Below are positions 41,531 to 54,545 of a stretch of 64,000 nt of DNA, in pieces. Source of the DNA: Margaritifera margaritifera (taxonomy: Eukaryota > Mollusca > Bivalvia > Unionida > Margaritiferidae); the NCBI GenBank assembly GCA_029931535.1, contig JAQPZY010000984.1, positions 639,501 through 703,500 on the forward strand, written 5' to 3'. Position 1 is the stretch's first letter. Each line of letters begins with the position of its first letter. The notes under the pieces are model-generated. The model had not been told where the DNA came from. It made no database searches and worked only from the letters and a program-made list of their open reading frames with translations. The position numbers and the translations under genes were made by a program.

Positions 41531-41805
41531 CTTTAACCCTTTTGGTCACGATGTTCGGCACACTAACCACTGTGCCACTGCAGCTCCTTTGACTGATGGA
41601 AAATGATGCTCAGATGGATTTATGGGGTTTTAATGGCACTTGTAACACATTACTGTTTTTATCATGCCGAGGAAATGGGAGCTAAGTGCCTTTTCCAAGG
41701 ACTCACCAAGGCAGCTGACCTGGGCTGGGCTGGGCAGGTGTTGAAACCCACAACCCCTGGATTTTGAGTCTGATGCTCAACCAACTGAGGTACCACAGCT
41801 TCCAG
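41530..41805 (-). repeat. tRNA-like SINE relic
   Basis: On the - strand: TACCTCAGTTGGTTGAGCAT (tRNA D arm/A box style), then CCAGGGGTTGTGGGTTTC in place of a B box. The 3' part on this strand includes GCACTTAGCTCCCATTTCCT. A related stretch lies at 62690-62855. Confidence 0.55.
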
Positions 41806-41929
41806 TCAGATGGATATGTGTCTCTATGTCCTATGTAACCAATTAGTACTCTAAATGAAAAGGCTGTGACAAAATATTCTGTAGCTAAGGCATTACCAAA
41901 TTTACCTTGGAGAATACTCACACCCAACA

Positions 41930-42115
41930 GGTAACAGTGAAGACCCAGATCTCTGGTCATATTGTGTGCTAGCAGGTCAACGTCTAAGATGTTAACTTTA
42001 AATAATAGAACAAATAGTATGCAGATGTTGATGTTCTGCCAGGTTATGTGATGGTAGATCAAAGTCTACGCAGTTTGCAGCTGAGTGGGTGTTATACCTG
42101 AGAATATAAAAATTA
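41930..42115. repeat. Twin-hairpin MITE, degenerate copy
   Basis: GAAGACCCAGATCTCTGGTC, GATCAAAGTCTACGCAGTTT and GCAGCTGAGTGGGTGTTATA resemble the second hairpin and right end of the complete copies, with many changes. Confidence 0.5.
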
Positions 42116-42384
42116 GGATTTTAGTTTTTACTTACCCACAGGATCACCATAATAAAATTTGTACTGATCTTGTGTCAATTTCACTGATCCTGCAAAAATC
42201 AATCAAAAGTCCATTTGGTTTATAATTCAACATTTATTATTCATTAACATCAGCTCTAAACAATAACAACTGTATTTCACAAACAACTTGTTGAAAGTTC
42301 AAAGTTTATATTAATTTCTGACGTTTCAGTGGCAGCTGCACACCTTGCAGAAGCTTCCATCTTGTTTTTCAAACTTTGCTTTTA

Positions 42385-42450
42385 GTTGGCACCATATAGC
42401 CACTATTATGCTGAGATGCTGTAGAATGCTACTACATACATACATATTTT
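42385..42450 (+). mobile_element. LINE 3' tail fragment
   Basis: TTAGTTGGCACCATATAGCC, CTGAGATGCTGTAGAATGCT and (ACAT)n match the 3' UTR end of the LINE at 20065-20146; only the tail was inserted. Confidence 0.75.
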
Positions 42451-43955
42451 CCAATTGTCACCACACAGTGCATTGAATGTTTATCAATGATATAAATATT
42501 AAAAGTTGTTTGGTATAATTTTGGATTATTTGTTGAGTCGACCAACATGACCTATTCCAATTGGCCAATACTAGCCTGAAACCCTGTATCTTTTTTATCA
42601 TCCATATTGAAATCACTGTTGGGGGCCAGTAACCAGGCTAGTTCCATGTGCACAAAGACTGTTTTGACTATAAGAACCTTAATATACTTGATCAATGGGA
42701 CAACACCTGTCCATTTCTGCTGCAGGGTTAATTTGTACCTTCTCAAGTGCAGGATGTTGGCATGTATTCAATTAACACCATAAACAGATCAGTTGAACAT
42801 GAAAGGGAATTGCATCACACGTTTTGTTTGATACATCTGACACAAGACCACTTGTTTAATTCTATGATAGTGACTGGCGGAAATTTTCACTGCTCTAACG
42901 TATTAGAGATGGCGGGGTTTTAGTGATCAGTCAGCAAAAATCACTGACCTCAGGTTAGCAGATTAGCGTTAATTTCGAGCCCTGCATTAAGGTGCAAATC
43001 ATGCACATATGAAAAATGGTACTTTTTAACAAGTCTGAAGTGTTAAAAGTGGTGGTTGCTGTTCATTTTCTGTGCAAGTCAAGACAAGCTGTTCATGAAG
43101 GACTAAGATGTTACACAAACTGTGGAGTTTTAAAATAACAAAAATTACTATAAATGATGCTTCAGATGTGTCACTAACTACAAAAGTTGCCAGACTTGTA
43201 TACCAGTAATTTGTGCACATATTGATGCAAAGAAAAATATTTTTGCTTAATTATTTAACCACCAGGAAAAGAATTAACCCTTTACTGTGTAATTATATCT
43301 TTGGATGCCATGCCACTTACTGCACAATCAAATCTTTTGATGCCTTTCAGAACAATCTTCAGTTTAATTGCACAATTAAAACAACTTTTTTTGTTCAGTA
43401 TACACTCACCTGTTCAGTTTAACAGCATGGCTGCCATTTATGAATGTGCTCAGTGTTCCATGGTAGTGACATGAAATCATTTGAAAATTTTAATAATACA
43501 GTTTAAAGTTTTTGATAATATAGGTAAGAAAGTGTGGTTTTAATATTGTCAGTGTTTCACTAAGATGGAGGTAAACGGGAGCAAACTTTGAACTTTGGAA
43601 CAAGACTTTGAGCTAAAAATGCCGTATTGACAAGTGTTCATTGCTTAAGTTAATTTCCACAATTTCAACAAGCAGATATGACAAAGGAACCACTGGTCTC
43701 TCATAATTATGGATTTCTATTATGTCAAAAACATTTAGGTGCTAATTTTAGATCCAGCAGTACAAGAATATACATTGTTTCTTAAATATTCACCTTTTTT
43801 TTCAAAAAAAGGAAAAACTCTTGGTTACATGGCATGGCAAATCCTGTTCAGCTTGTGCGATTGTTTCACAGTGCATTCATCAGTGTTTCATAGTGTATGC
43901 TATCACCATATAATGTTTCCATACATTACATTTTTTTTAAAATGTCGTATTATTA
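42451..43955. other. Intergenic, nothing recognised
   Basis: Short frames only, no splice-paired exons or named repeats seen. Confidence 0.45.
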
Positions 43956-43957
43956 TT

Positions 43958-44450
43958 ACATCACTATCATTCAAATTTGTTTAATTTCACAGGACAGTTG
44001 TTGCATGATAGCCTGTGTTGCACAGTAAGTGAATCAAGCACTGCATAGTTAAAAAGAACAATAAAGTCTTTACATGGAGTGTTCTCCCCAAGGCCGTCTA
44101 CCATCGCGGTCCTGATACTCTATCATTTCAGCCGGTGATACTTTTGAACCTGCTGATATGCTGTTCGCTAGTGTCGATATGCTTTTATGTTTACTGCTAT
44201 CCTTTACATCGCTATCATTCAAATTTGTTTAATTTCACAGGACAGTTGTTGCATGATAGATCCCTCAGTGAGTAAATTAAGCACTGCACAGTTAAAAAAT
44301 CATAAAAATCTTTACTTGGAATGGTCCCCCCAGGGCCATCTACCATTGCTGTCACGATACCATATCATTTCAGCCCATGATGCTGTTGAACCTGCCGATA
44401 TGCTCTGCACTAGTGTTGATATGACATTATGTTCACTGCTATCCTTTAAA
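43958..44450 (+). repeat. ~245-bp direct duplication
   Basis: Two copies starting ACATC.CTATCATTCAAATTTG at 43958 and 44206, about 85% identical. Each includes TTTAATTTCACAGGACAGTT, an acceptor-like site. The second copy is open for 93 codons (44187-44468), the first has stops. Confidence 0.9.
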
Positions 44451-44469
44451 AACTATTCTGTTAAATAAA

Positions 44470-47400
44470 CATTGGCACCTACTTTCAAGCTCTGTCACTA
44501 AAATGACAGATTTTCTTATTGCTTTTTGGATATGTACTTAAGATAATCTGGAATAATTACCCACTAGCTTAGCCATTATGTTTAATACCTAGCTTGACCT
44601 GACTGCCATAAATTATATTGCTATATATGGAATTCCTGCCACAAATTTTTGCATGATTCTTTAACGAATGAGAGAAAAATTAAATTTGTGTAGTCCAATC
44701 AGACATGAATTATGGCTCAGTGGATGTATCCAGGTCCAGTATTAATAAAATTAATCATTTTATGTAATATTTCATTCTTAAAATGTATGAAAAATGGCTT
44801 TCTGCTATGGAAACTGTTATCGATTTTCGACTGTAACATATTTTCGAGGTTGCCGTTTTATGTTGTGCAACATTGGTTTTGAAGCAAAATAAGAATAGTT
44901 TTAATAATATTATAAAGTTTTAATAGTATTTCATTGGTATTTTAATTATCTGACTCGAAAATATGCAAAACAGAAGATTAAAGTGACTATTTTGAACATT
45001 ATAATTTTGATGTTTCTGCACTTGCTTCTCCCAAATTTCGCCAGTTTTTCCCTATTCTTGCTGGAGTGAGAAGTCATTTTGCCCAAATATTAGAGTTCAA
45101 CATGGAGTTTGAATTAGGTTACTAGGTTACTTGGATTCTTTATATTCCTTGTTACACATGATCGTAATTTCTTTCTCTAAGTCAGTATAGTGAAAGATGT
45201 TTTCAAGTTCTGATTCAGAGCTGGGCTGAATTTCAGCCTTTTAAACAGCCCAGAAAATGCCCTGAGACTTTCCCTCCCTTAAACATTTTGACTTTAATGA
45301 GACAGTAAAAAGATATGGGGTTGTGAAGAAAAGAAAGATATCTATTATTTAAATTGAGTTGTGAAGAAAAGAAAGATATCTATTATTTAAATTGAAAGAC
45401 TAATGAGCTTTGGCATGAAGCTATTATAACAGTTAGGGAAATAAAGAATACTAAGTAAATATATGTACTTTCTTGTATATATCATTGATTTTTTTCTCAC
45501 TTTTATCATGATAACGTGTTTTTGACAACATTTTGTGATGCTACCATGCGCTTACCCCATTGCTATAAAAAAAAATTCCAGAGGAGATCCCTGACATGTA
45601 CTTGATTTTTAGGGTTTCTTTTATCCCAGATTTTGAAAGACATCTGATAAAGCTTTTTTCTAAATCAATAGCTCTTTAAAATTACTGCTGCCAAGAACCC
45701 ATTTCAAATTGGATTCTGCTGTGTTATTAAGATGGTATCAGAGTTGATAGATTATCATACTTTGAAAATGTGATCTTCATACTTGCCATATTCCCAAACA
45801 GTGTTGGGGGTTTTTGAGACTCAAAAAAAAGTGTTTTGATGTCCCTAGCGGGGTCATTGCACGTGACCCCCAAAAGCGATGTCATCCAAATGAGAATAAG
45901 CTATCTTTTCAAATCAGCCTATAGCAAATGACTGGAAATTCAAATCAGAATAAAAGAAAAATACCATCTGTTTTCTCTGAAGCATTTAATATACTTACAA
46001 ACAAAACAATGGTAGACTTGGCATTGTCAAATAGCATCACCACACATATGGTCACAACCTCACTGACATTAAATACAAGAATACACCAGGTTACTGTCTT
46101 TAAAATCCATTGGACAATGGAATGTAGTTTTAATTACATGCAGTCTTTGCTGCTTTCAGTAGTTGGTTTGATGGTAATGCAAGTGTCATTTGTGTTCACA
46201 AATATGCCTACACTTTTCCTTAACGGATGTGCATCCACGTCTATGTTGGCGCTAGCAATGGCCAAGATCACTAAAAGTGATAAAACCGGTAAGATAGCAA
46301 TGAATATCCATTTGAAAACAATGAATCTGGCAATGAAAATATTCAAGGTTTGTGGTAGTTTTGCCGAGTTGCTAAAGTCTTTGACCGTCGCTATTATAAC
46401 GTATTTTTGAGGTTAAAGTCACACCTATGGCAGTGAAGATTTAATTTATTCTCGGGATGAATTAATGAAAAAAGGTACTAATTTACGCAGATACACAATT
46501 TGTCATTTGAGTAATTATTTAATACTTTTAAAATTATTAAAATTCCATGGTGCAGTTCATTTCAGGTTAACCAGATATTCAAACATGTTAATGTTTTCAT
46601 GAGTTCCTTGATCACATGATAAAAAGTTTATTGCAATAATGTAAATGTCCAAGGAAAATATGGGAAAGTTAAGGTGGCAAAACTGTCAAAGCAAATAAGA
46701 TTATCTCGTATATTTTTTAGCACTTGTAGTGCATTATGTACTGCAATTTTCCTTTGTCCCTCTAAAATGTTGTGTCCCCCAAATCTGGAGGGTGAGGGAC
46801 ACTGTGACCTCTGACCTTGGGATCCTAGGTGCAACACTGCATTAGAGATTGAATGGTGCTGTTGTTCAACCTACCAAAATAATCAGGTTTATACTTTTAT
46901 ATATGGAGTCAAAATCCGACTTCAAAGAAACGTTGCCGCTGATCACAAACTTTAATAAAGATGGCTTCAACATTCTCATTCAGTGCAGTCGGTGATGTGT
47001 AATAACATTTGTTCTTCAACATGCATCTCTTTGTTGTACTTGATTTCAGACAATTGGGTTGTTCCACTTGGTGTACTATACCTATGCAAATTAGTCTAAT
47101 GGGCTCTCTCTCAGCAGTGTCCAAAAGATTTGACATGACACATCACCCCAGCTATTGTGAGCCAATTAGTAAATCTCTGAAAGGTGTCTGTTTATCTCTT
47201 ACCACCTTACCTTTTAATTGCCTCTAAAACAGCTGTATAAACTGTCCCAAGGATAGTTTTACATGAGCTCTGAGCACTGTTTACTGTTTATGCATACCAC
47301 TGATTATGGCCATGGCCATATATTACGCTGGTCAAAATATTGTTTTTTATTATGCTATTATTTTGTTGGAATTTTTTTTGTCGATAAGATTGCAGATAAT

Positions 47401-48130
47401 CGTGTTTTTCTAAAACCGACTATGTCTGGGGGTTTGGGAGTCCCAAATCATGTTTTTTGCGTGACGCATCGTGTTATGGCATGTATGGACCTTTTTTTTT
47501 AATATAAAAGCAAATTCAGATAAGGGATATAGAGAAAAGATAAATTAATTTAATATTGGTCTTTTAATAACTTATTCAATAAACAACTGTGATAATACTA
47601 CATGAAGATTTTTTTTTTTAAAAAGTGATATGCATGACACTTAGTCATTGAAGTTTCAGTTTTCATGATTTTGCTTCGTAATAAATTTTTGCATTTTTGG
47701 AACATACCAGTAATACCGATACTCAAAAAAATGTTAAACAATCCAGTTTGGAAAGCTTTAGAAGAAAGACACAAGTCATATCTGTACGATCAGGAAATGT
47801 TATTTCTGCACCTGACATCAGAGAATTCAGTCAGTGAAACTAAATTATTGCGGAAGGAGAAAAATTGCGAGTGGATTTGTCTTTTTGTCACATGTTCAAA
47901 AAGGCCCATGATAACAAGGTAACCATTTAAATAGGTTGGCTTCAATTTTGAATTTGTTGTTGGTGATTATTTAAAAATATCATCATTGTATCCTATTTAC
48001 TATGGATTTTGATTTTTTGCATTGTCAGATTGACTTATTTGCCACTTATTCCCATAACCTATTTATATCGTCACCACTGAGGTGTTTATAGCACGTGATC
48101 TTGTGAGCATGCCTAATAACTTGCCTTGGA
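44470..48130. other. Intergenic; unexplained frames only
   Basis: Apart from the duplication at 45321, the stretch holds the window's longest frame (45928-46410, 160 codons, +) and an 85-codon frame at 47665-47922 ending near GTAACC. Neither has convincing splice context or a family match. Confidence 0.45.
45321..45396 (+). repeat. Exact 38-bp tandem duplication
   Basis: TTGTGAAGAAAAGAAAGATA followed by TCTATTATTTAAATTGA starts at 45321 and again at 45359 with no differences. Confidence 0.95.
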
Positions 48131-48135
48131 TGTTT

Positions 48136-48355
48136 ACTGTTTATACTCTAGTATAAGCAGGGTCCAAATGCAAACAACATAGACCCTGATCTGCCATCAC
48201 ATAATGCACCAGCAGATCAGGGTCTATGTTGTTTGTTCTACTGATTAGTTCTTACAAACTGCATAGACCCAGATCTGCTGGCACATTATGCGACGGCAGA
48301 TCTGGGTCTATGCAGTTTGCAGTTGGTATGGGCTTATACATGAGTATAGACGGTA
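48136..48355. mobile_element. Twin-hairpin MITE, copy 2 (best preserved)
   Basis: Ends ACTGTTTATACTCTAGTATA and CATGAGTATAGACGGT are imperfect inverted repeats. Hairpin 1: ACATAGACCCTGATCTGCCA / GCAGATCAGGGTCTATGTTG. Hairpin 2: ACTGCATAGACCCAGATCTG / CAGATCTGGGTCTATGCAGT. Both stems are near perfect. Confidence 0.88.
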
Positions 48356-51105
48356 TGTCTAAAGTACAAATCATACAGATCTTGTAGTCATTCGGTACTG
48401 ACTATTTCAGCTATAGGTGTCATTTTTGAGAATTTTATTGCACGTACCTTTAAATGGCAATTGTACACTTTGTTTTGCTCCTGGTCGATCAGTATTCCTT
48501 GGAAGATCATTATATAAATACCCCAAGGAATACAACAAAATCAATGTTAAAGCATGTGAACATTTTTACACGAACCCAACCAAGAGGTGCGATTCAATTT
48601 AAATCAGATGTCAAAATGTAAGCACCTGTATTGGACAAAATTTGAACTTACCCTTGTACTGGTAATGATTAGACCCAACATCCACTTTTGTTGACTCAGT
48701 TTGGTGCTTGTTTGCCATTGAAAACGTCAATAGCAATCAATAATTTTTGTCTGGAAGTTTTGTGATAACTAAGGTGCAGGTTACTCAGTGATCAGAAATG
48801 AACAGACTTGGTTAAACTACTTTTAGTATTAACTTTCAGCACAACAATTAGCATTTTATTTAAGATCCGTAAAGTTGCCTACATGACTATATTGACGTAT
48901 ACTTGAGTGTTGAGAACTTCATTCTGTTGATGTGTGAGATTGAGAATCATGTTCACACTATTGAGAAACATTTCAGTTTTAAATATTGCATGTGTCAAAA
49001 GCTGCATTTAATTTAATTTTTTTTTTTTTGAGTGAGAGAGATTGAGAGGGAGCAAATTCAAAATTTTGAGAGAAGATAATACTCTCTCACACATACAGAT
49101 ATGTATAAACGGAATAAAGTTTTCGACACTCATAGACATAAATAAGGCAAGTTAGCAGGTGTGCTCACAAGATCATGTGCTACTGAAGGGATAAGTTAAC
49201 AAAAATGGTGATACAATTACAAATTAAATACATTTCATATGGCTATTATATGAGTCGGTTATGTTCCACAAATCTTTAGGATGTCATGATTTCAAAGAAG
49301 TATGTTCCCTGTACAATTGACAAGTCTCAAGTGAAGATATTCTTCCTCTTCATGTTCAACCTGATATAAAATGGTTAATGACTTATTCAATGTCATTACT
49401 GATGTTTTTCTTTTTTACTATTTTTGCCTATTAAAATTCAGTATAATGACTTTAAAATATGCAAAACATCCGATATGCCAGATTAATCAAATGATAACTT
49501 TTTTTTTTCCTTAATCCACAAAATGACCTTATGAAATGAAAGTCAAAAGTACCTTCTTTGTTCATTTTAGTACTTCTGAGTAGTGTGCTATTCAGACATT
49601 TACCTCGGATTATTTCAAGAGTTATGAAGACATTTTATAAAATTAAGTTTTGACACAGCAGTTTGCCATACATGTGTATTTTAGAATAATTCCAACAAAC
49701 TTTGTCATCTTTGGCACTCTCTACTCTATTTATATAAAAATAAAGAGGTGCTGCCACCACCTTTACCCCTAATGCTTTTCCCTCTGACCCTATGCTTTTA
49801 CCTCTGACCCTTTCTAGGGGCCCTCCCCTCTGCTATTGTCCAGGTCACTAAAATTGCGACTTAAAACTGGCACAGTATGTTTACTAATTCCATATATTAT
49901 TATGGTTATTTAATATAGAATGCATGTATAAATATTTGCTTGTTTTTTATGTCCAGTAGGGTGACATCCTTAATTTTGTGACCAAAAGTATGTCATTTGG
50001 TTGCAAAATTCTAGTATGCCCTTTTTTGTGCTCCTTCGCCCACAAATGTGCCCCTATCGTAAAATGTGCTCTTCTTGTACACCCCATTGTGAAGAGAAAA
50101 AAAACATGGCTGCAGTACTGGCACTTGACAATTTTTAAGATATGCTCAATATCATTTCAATATTACTTGAGTGTTCAGTTTTAAATAAGCTTGTTTTCTT
50201 AATCCAACCTGGAAAATAGATGCTTTACATTGTCCATGTTAAAAGAACTGCTTAATTGTGAAAGACATTGGTTTATTTCATCGATTGATGTCAGTCAGCC
50301 TTTTTCATTCTTTTGACAGCTGAAGATTTTGTAAAATCAGAAAGTCCAAGATTAAATGGAGTTATTTACTAATTATGTTTTCTGACACATTAGTATTAAA
50401 ATCATGCTATTGGAAAGAATACAAGATTCCTCATACCTGCTTGAATTTTATAAATATAGTACAGTAACAGTTCAATTTTTTTACCAAAAAGTAGTGAATT
50501 TTTCCCAAGTTCATGTGAAATATTTTTTTTTCTTCAAGTGTTTTTATTCACATGACTTGAAATTTGTCAACTCATGCAATTATTTTGCTCTGTAATTACT
50601 ACTATTGATAATTGCATTGTAGATGCTTGTGATTTTGCTTTTTGAAAACTGCTGTACATTGGCATTTACCGATATAAGGTTTATTCATTAACGTTACCAT
50701 TTTGTTTTTACAAGAAAGCAACCTTGTCAAAAGCTGTTTACAGAAAGATCCAGTGAAATGGCATACTTAAAGTGTGTTGGGTTCAGGAATCACATTTCTT
50801 GTTTAGATCTGATTGTGTCTGTGTAAAACATGCACTCATCATTGATGAATGAATACATGTAACATATGAAAGCGGAGTTCACTTGGATTTTGCTGATTGT
50901 TGAATGAATTTAAAATTTGGTTGTTTTGGTAAAGTTTTGGCATCCACCATAAAATATGTTTGACCATAAATCAACTATTACATACAATTATTCCCATTTA
51001 TTTACAGTTTGCAACAATAGGAAAATCTTGTAACACATTTTGAAGCTGATTTTCTTGTCTTCTGTAAAAAGAATTCTTATCCTATGCTATAAGAGTTTTT
51101 TTCAT
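48356..51105. other. Intergenic, nothing recognised
   Basis: AT-rich. Frames at 48417-48602, 49978-50184 and 50404-50595 lack splice context. No repeat family assigned. Confidence 0.45.
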
Positions 51106-51106
51106 C

Positions 51107-51580
51107 ATCAGTAGTCGTGATATTCCACTTGTCTGGATCAAAAATAACAGTACCTGTCATGATATTTCACTTGTCTCGATCAAAAATAACACAGTACCTG
51201 TTATGATATTCCACTTGTCTGGATCAAAATAACAGTACCTGTCATGATATTCCACTTGTCAGGATCAAAATAACACAGTACCTGTCGTGATTTTTCACTT
51301 GCCTGGATCAAAATAACACAGTACCTGTCATGATATTTCACTTGCCTGGTTAAAAAATAACACAGTACCTGTCATGAGATTTCAGTTGTCTGGATCAAAA
51401 TAACACAGTACCTGTCATGATATTTCACTTGCCTGGTTAAAAAAATAACAGTACCTGTCATGATATTTCACTTGTCTGGATCAAACAAACAATACCTGTC
51501 ATGATATTTTGCTTGTTTGGATCAAAATAACGATACCTGTCATGATATTTTGCTTATTTGGATCAAAATAACACTACCTA
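51107..51580 (+). repeat. ~43-bp minisatellite, about eleven copies
   Basis: Unit GTCATGATATTTCACTTGTC followed by TGGATCAAAATAACACAGTA and CCT, varying 38-45 bp through loss of ACAC and A-run length. Confidence 0.92.
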
Positions 51581-52825
51581 AGTACGTATATATGATGGAT
51601 TATAATTCTTTTCTCCATGTTTTTTTACAAATTTTATATCATTCTTAAGCTTTATTTCAACATCTTTTCAACATTACCCTAGGTATTCATATGAACACAA
51701 CAGAAAAATTTGTGTTTGGGAGCTAGGTCATAAAATCAGCTTCAATACCTTAATATTATAACTGCATTTTTAAACTGTTACCATAGGAACAAAGCTTTTT
51801 GGTCTAAATTTCAATCTGATGTTTAGACCAAAATATTACTATTATTGTAATGTTTAAGACCATTTGAGTATATTAAAGTAAAATACAAACACAGAATATA
51901 CAGCAAAAAAATGTATTGACCTCAAGTGTTCAGTCTCTTCGCTTCACTGAAAACAAAACACCTGTTCTGCCTACATTTGGTGGTACTTGGATGATCTAGC
52001 CAGAAAATTAAGTTTTCTCAATAATAAATTGAGAATATTCAATGCATCACTGATTTGGAAAGAAAGAAGAAAGCTGAGTATAAAATAAAATTTAGAAACA
52101 TGTAATTTTTATGATAAATTTTACAAATTCTAGGCAGGATTTGGTTGCCATGGCATCCATGTTCTCTATTGCATGCTGAAATAAAGCATACTCAATGCCC
52201 ATCCAGTGCATGCAACAAATTGCCCACTATAAAGAAAATTATCCTTGTACAAGAAGTCTACAGCAGGCATGTGCAATTTCCTCTAAGGCATGGGCCAGAT
52301 AAGCGATTTTTAAAGCCACACCCTATGATGTAAATAAGCAGATAAAACCAGGTCGCGGTCCGGTTCTGACCCACTGTCCATAGGTTGCACCTTCCTTTAC
52401 GTTTCAAATCGGCATGAGTGGTTAGCTGCCTCATTTGTCTCCACCACTTAATATCATTATTGTTCTTGTTCTTATCATTGGTGGTGGTGGTGGTGATGTT
52501 TCTCCTGCTGTTCTTACTGTTGTTGTAATCTTGCTATGGCTGCAATGTTGTTGCTGTCATCATTGTAGTTGGTACTCTTTTTGTTATTGTAGTCATCCAA
52601 ATCGTTAAATACTTGGGTTGACCGGTGGACGTTTTACATCGGTGCTGTATGGTGATTTTATGTTCAAAGATAAATCTTTTCGAGTGAAAAGAATTTTAAA
52701 ATAGATTATGTTCTCACTCGAGCACATGTACAAAAAAAAATAGAATGAAGAAGTGAGTAGTCAGAATCATTTTCAAGTTGATGAAGTTCACTAAAAGAAT
52801 TTTCCATTGTGTACTTCTAATTTTT
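51581..52825. other. Intergenic, nothing recognised
   Basis: Contains a short GGT run near 52480-52495; otherwise no feature identified. Confidence 0.45.
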
Positions 52826-52828
52826 TTA

Positions 52829-52912
52829 AGTGGTTCTTCCCAAGGTTTTTCTGGGTTCTTCTGCCATCCTATCATGTGCTGAAAAATGGTGTTAAACCCA
52901 CCAAACCACAAA
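52829..52912 (+). mobile_element. 5'-truncated SINE copy
   Basis: AGTGGTTCTTCCCAAGG, TCTGGGTTCTTCTGCC, CCTATCATGTGCTGAAAAAT and GTTAAACCCACCAAACCA correspond to the 3' part of the SINE at 8568, with an internal deletion of the GGCCGCCATG segment. Confidence 0.8.
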
Positions 52913-54447
52913 TTTCCTAATATTTTTCAAAGATTTGGAATAGTATGGAAGTCATACTTTCTTTCAGCACTGTTGTATGTTACACTTCTAATTATTTTTT
53001 TTCACAGGTGAATATAAGAAAAAGCCTCTGAAATCCTTCAAATAGATTTTATTGACAAAATTGGTGCTTCACATTTTATATAGTGGCACAGATTACATGG
53101 AATGCTCGTGTATTTGTTGTTTGTTTTAGATACCATATACCTTCATGTAGGTTTTATTAATTCAGTCTAGAGGATTCATCATGCTCCAACATGCACTTAC
53201 AAAGCTGAAAAAAAAAGGAATAGGAGAAAACCATGATGTACTGTCAAACATGTCCTAACAGTGACCTCTACTCGGTGGTCAGCTGTTCACAATGGCCATT
53301 CTAATTTCCCCCTGGCAAATTTCCTACATAAATGTCCTGTATGTAATGGTCATCTGCCTTCCATGGTCAGCAGCCAGGTGTTTTCTAACCAAACAATGGT
53401 TTCTCCCTGCCTTAAGTGGTCCCTGATGCATATCTACAGTGATCATTCATTCTTTCGCTTCGTGAGGAAGGCATTGTTTATATAAAGGAATATCGTGTGA
53501 ATCGATGTGCAAACATTTTTTATCTCCCTTGTACTCGCCATATTCCAGTGAAGTTGATGGTCCAACTCAAATGTGTTAATATGTCAAATTCTAAAGCAAG
53601 GCAGTTTTTATCATTAGGGTAAAGGATAAAAGCAATTTGTTTGCTGGATGGTGGGAAAAGTCGTGTTATTGCAGCAGAAATGGAAGTTGCCTTTTATGCC
53701 AGTGTGATGGGTATAGTTGGATATCTTCAGCTCGGAAGAAAGATTCGCCTTTGAGAAATACGGGTTACATCCCTTTTCATTAGGGTCAGAGGTCATTCAG
53801 TATTTAAAACTTTTCTGTAAAGATGGGCAAAGTTTCAGTGCATGGGTCAAAAAGAATAGTCATATACGGCTTCTTTTGGGTTCATACACATTACAGGCTT
53901 CACTTATAAGCTGACTGTCTTTTTATCTTGGCGAGTTGAGCAACTGTCTAAACCAGATATTGTTTTTAAAGTGTGAACAAACTAGGCGATTATTTTAAGT
54001 CAGTGATTTATTTTATAGGATGGATTAAAGTGAGCAGGATACAGTAATCTTGTGTGGAACATAAATTTGGGAGAGAACAACATGCACGTAATTTATGATT
54101 TGGTTGTATAGTGCACATAAACAATCTTGATAACGTAATAATAATAATAATGATGATATTCAGTGCATGGTATTGTTCAAAAACCAATTTAAAATATGAA
54201 CCTGTGTACAGAGGTCACCTGTGTAAAAAAAAAGTTTCGCCTTTTCCCATTGGTGGCCACTAGTGACAGGTTTGACTGTATTTCTTTGATAAATCATATT
54301 AAGGTTAATCATCCTCTGCTTATTTTTTTGTGTTGTATTTTTTGTCACTTTGGCTCCTTTGTACTAATTTCACATTTAACTTTTACTCCATACTGAACCC
54401 CACTGTTTAAAACACGTGTACTGGCTTGAGAACATGAAGAATTTGAG
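52913..54447. other. Intergenic, nothing firmly recognised
   Basis: An acceptor-like TTTTTTTTCACAG at 53007 is followed by EYKKKPLKSFK and a stop (53010-53045), but no partner exon was found. An (AAT)n run is at 54137-54152. Confidence 0.4.
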
Positions 54448-54545
54448 AAATGATGTATGTACGTACGTATCTTTGTATGTAGCATTTTACAGCACCTCAG
54501 CACAGTAGAGGCTATATGATGCCAACTAAAGGTGAAGTTCAAAGA
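54448..54545 (-). mobile_element. LINE 3' tail fragment, antisense
   Basis: Reverse complement gives CACCTTTAGTTGGCATCATA, TAGCCTCTACTGTGCTGAGG, TGCTGTAAAATGCTACATAC and a (TACG/TACA)n tail, matching the LINE 3' end at 20065-20146. Confidence 0.75.

Noticed and set aside
41703..42062. 119-codon frame on the - strand
   Set aside because: Covers a tRNA-like SINE relic and a decayed MITE; no start context, no family match.
47665..47922. 85-codon frame with NPVWKALEERHKSYLYDQEM
   Set aside because: Protein-like in places but no acceptor, weak donor (GTAACC), and no family I can name; not supported enough to annotate.
51107..51580. CRISPR-like periodic array
   Set aside because: Units are contiguous with no unique spacers and the DNA is eukaryotic; these are minisatellites. 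The same holds for 29989-30191, 39626-39920 and 55206-55480.
53008..53045. Possible lysine-rich terminal exon after TTTTTTTTCACAG
   Set aside because: Only twelve codons, no partner exon of suitable phase found; NAA25 already ends at 40514.
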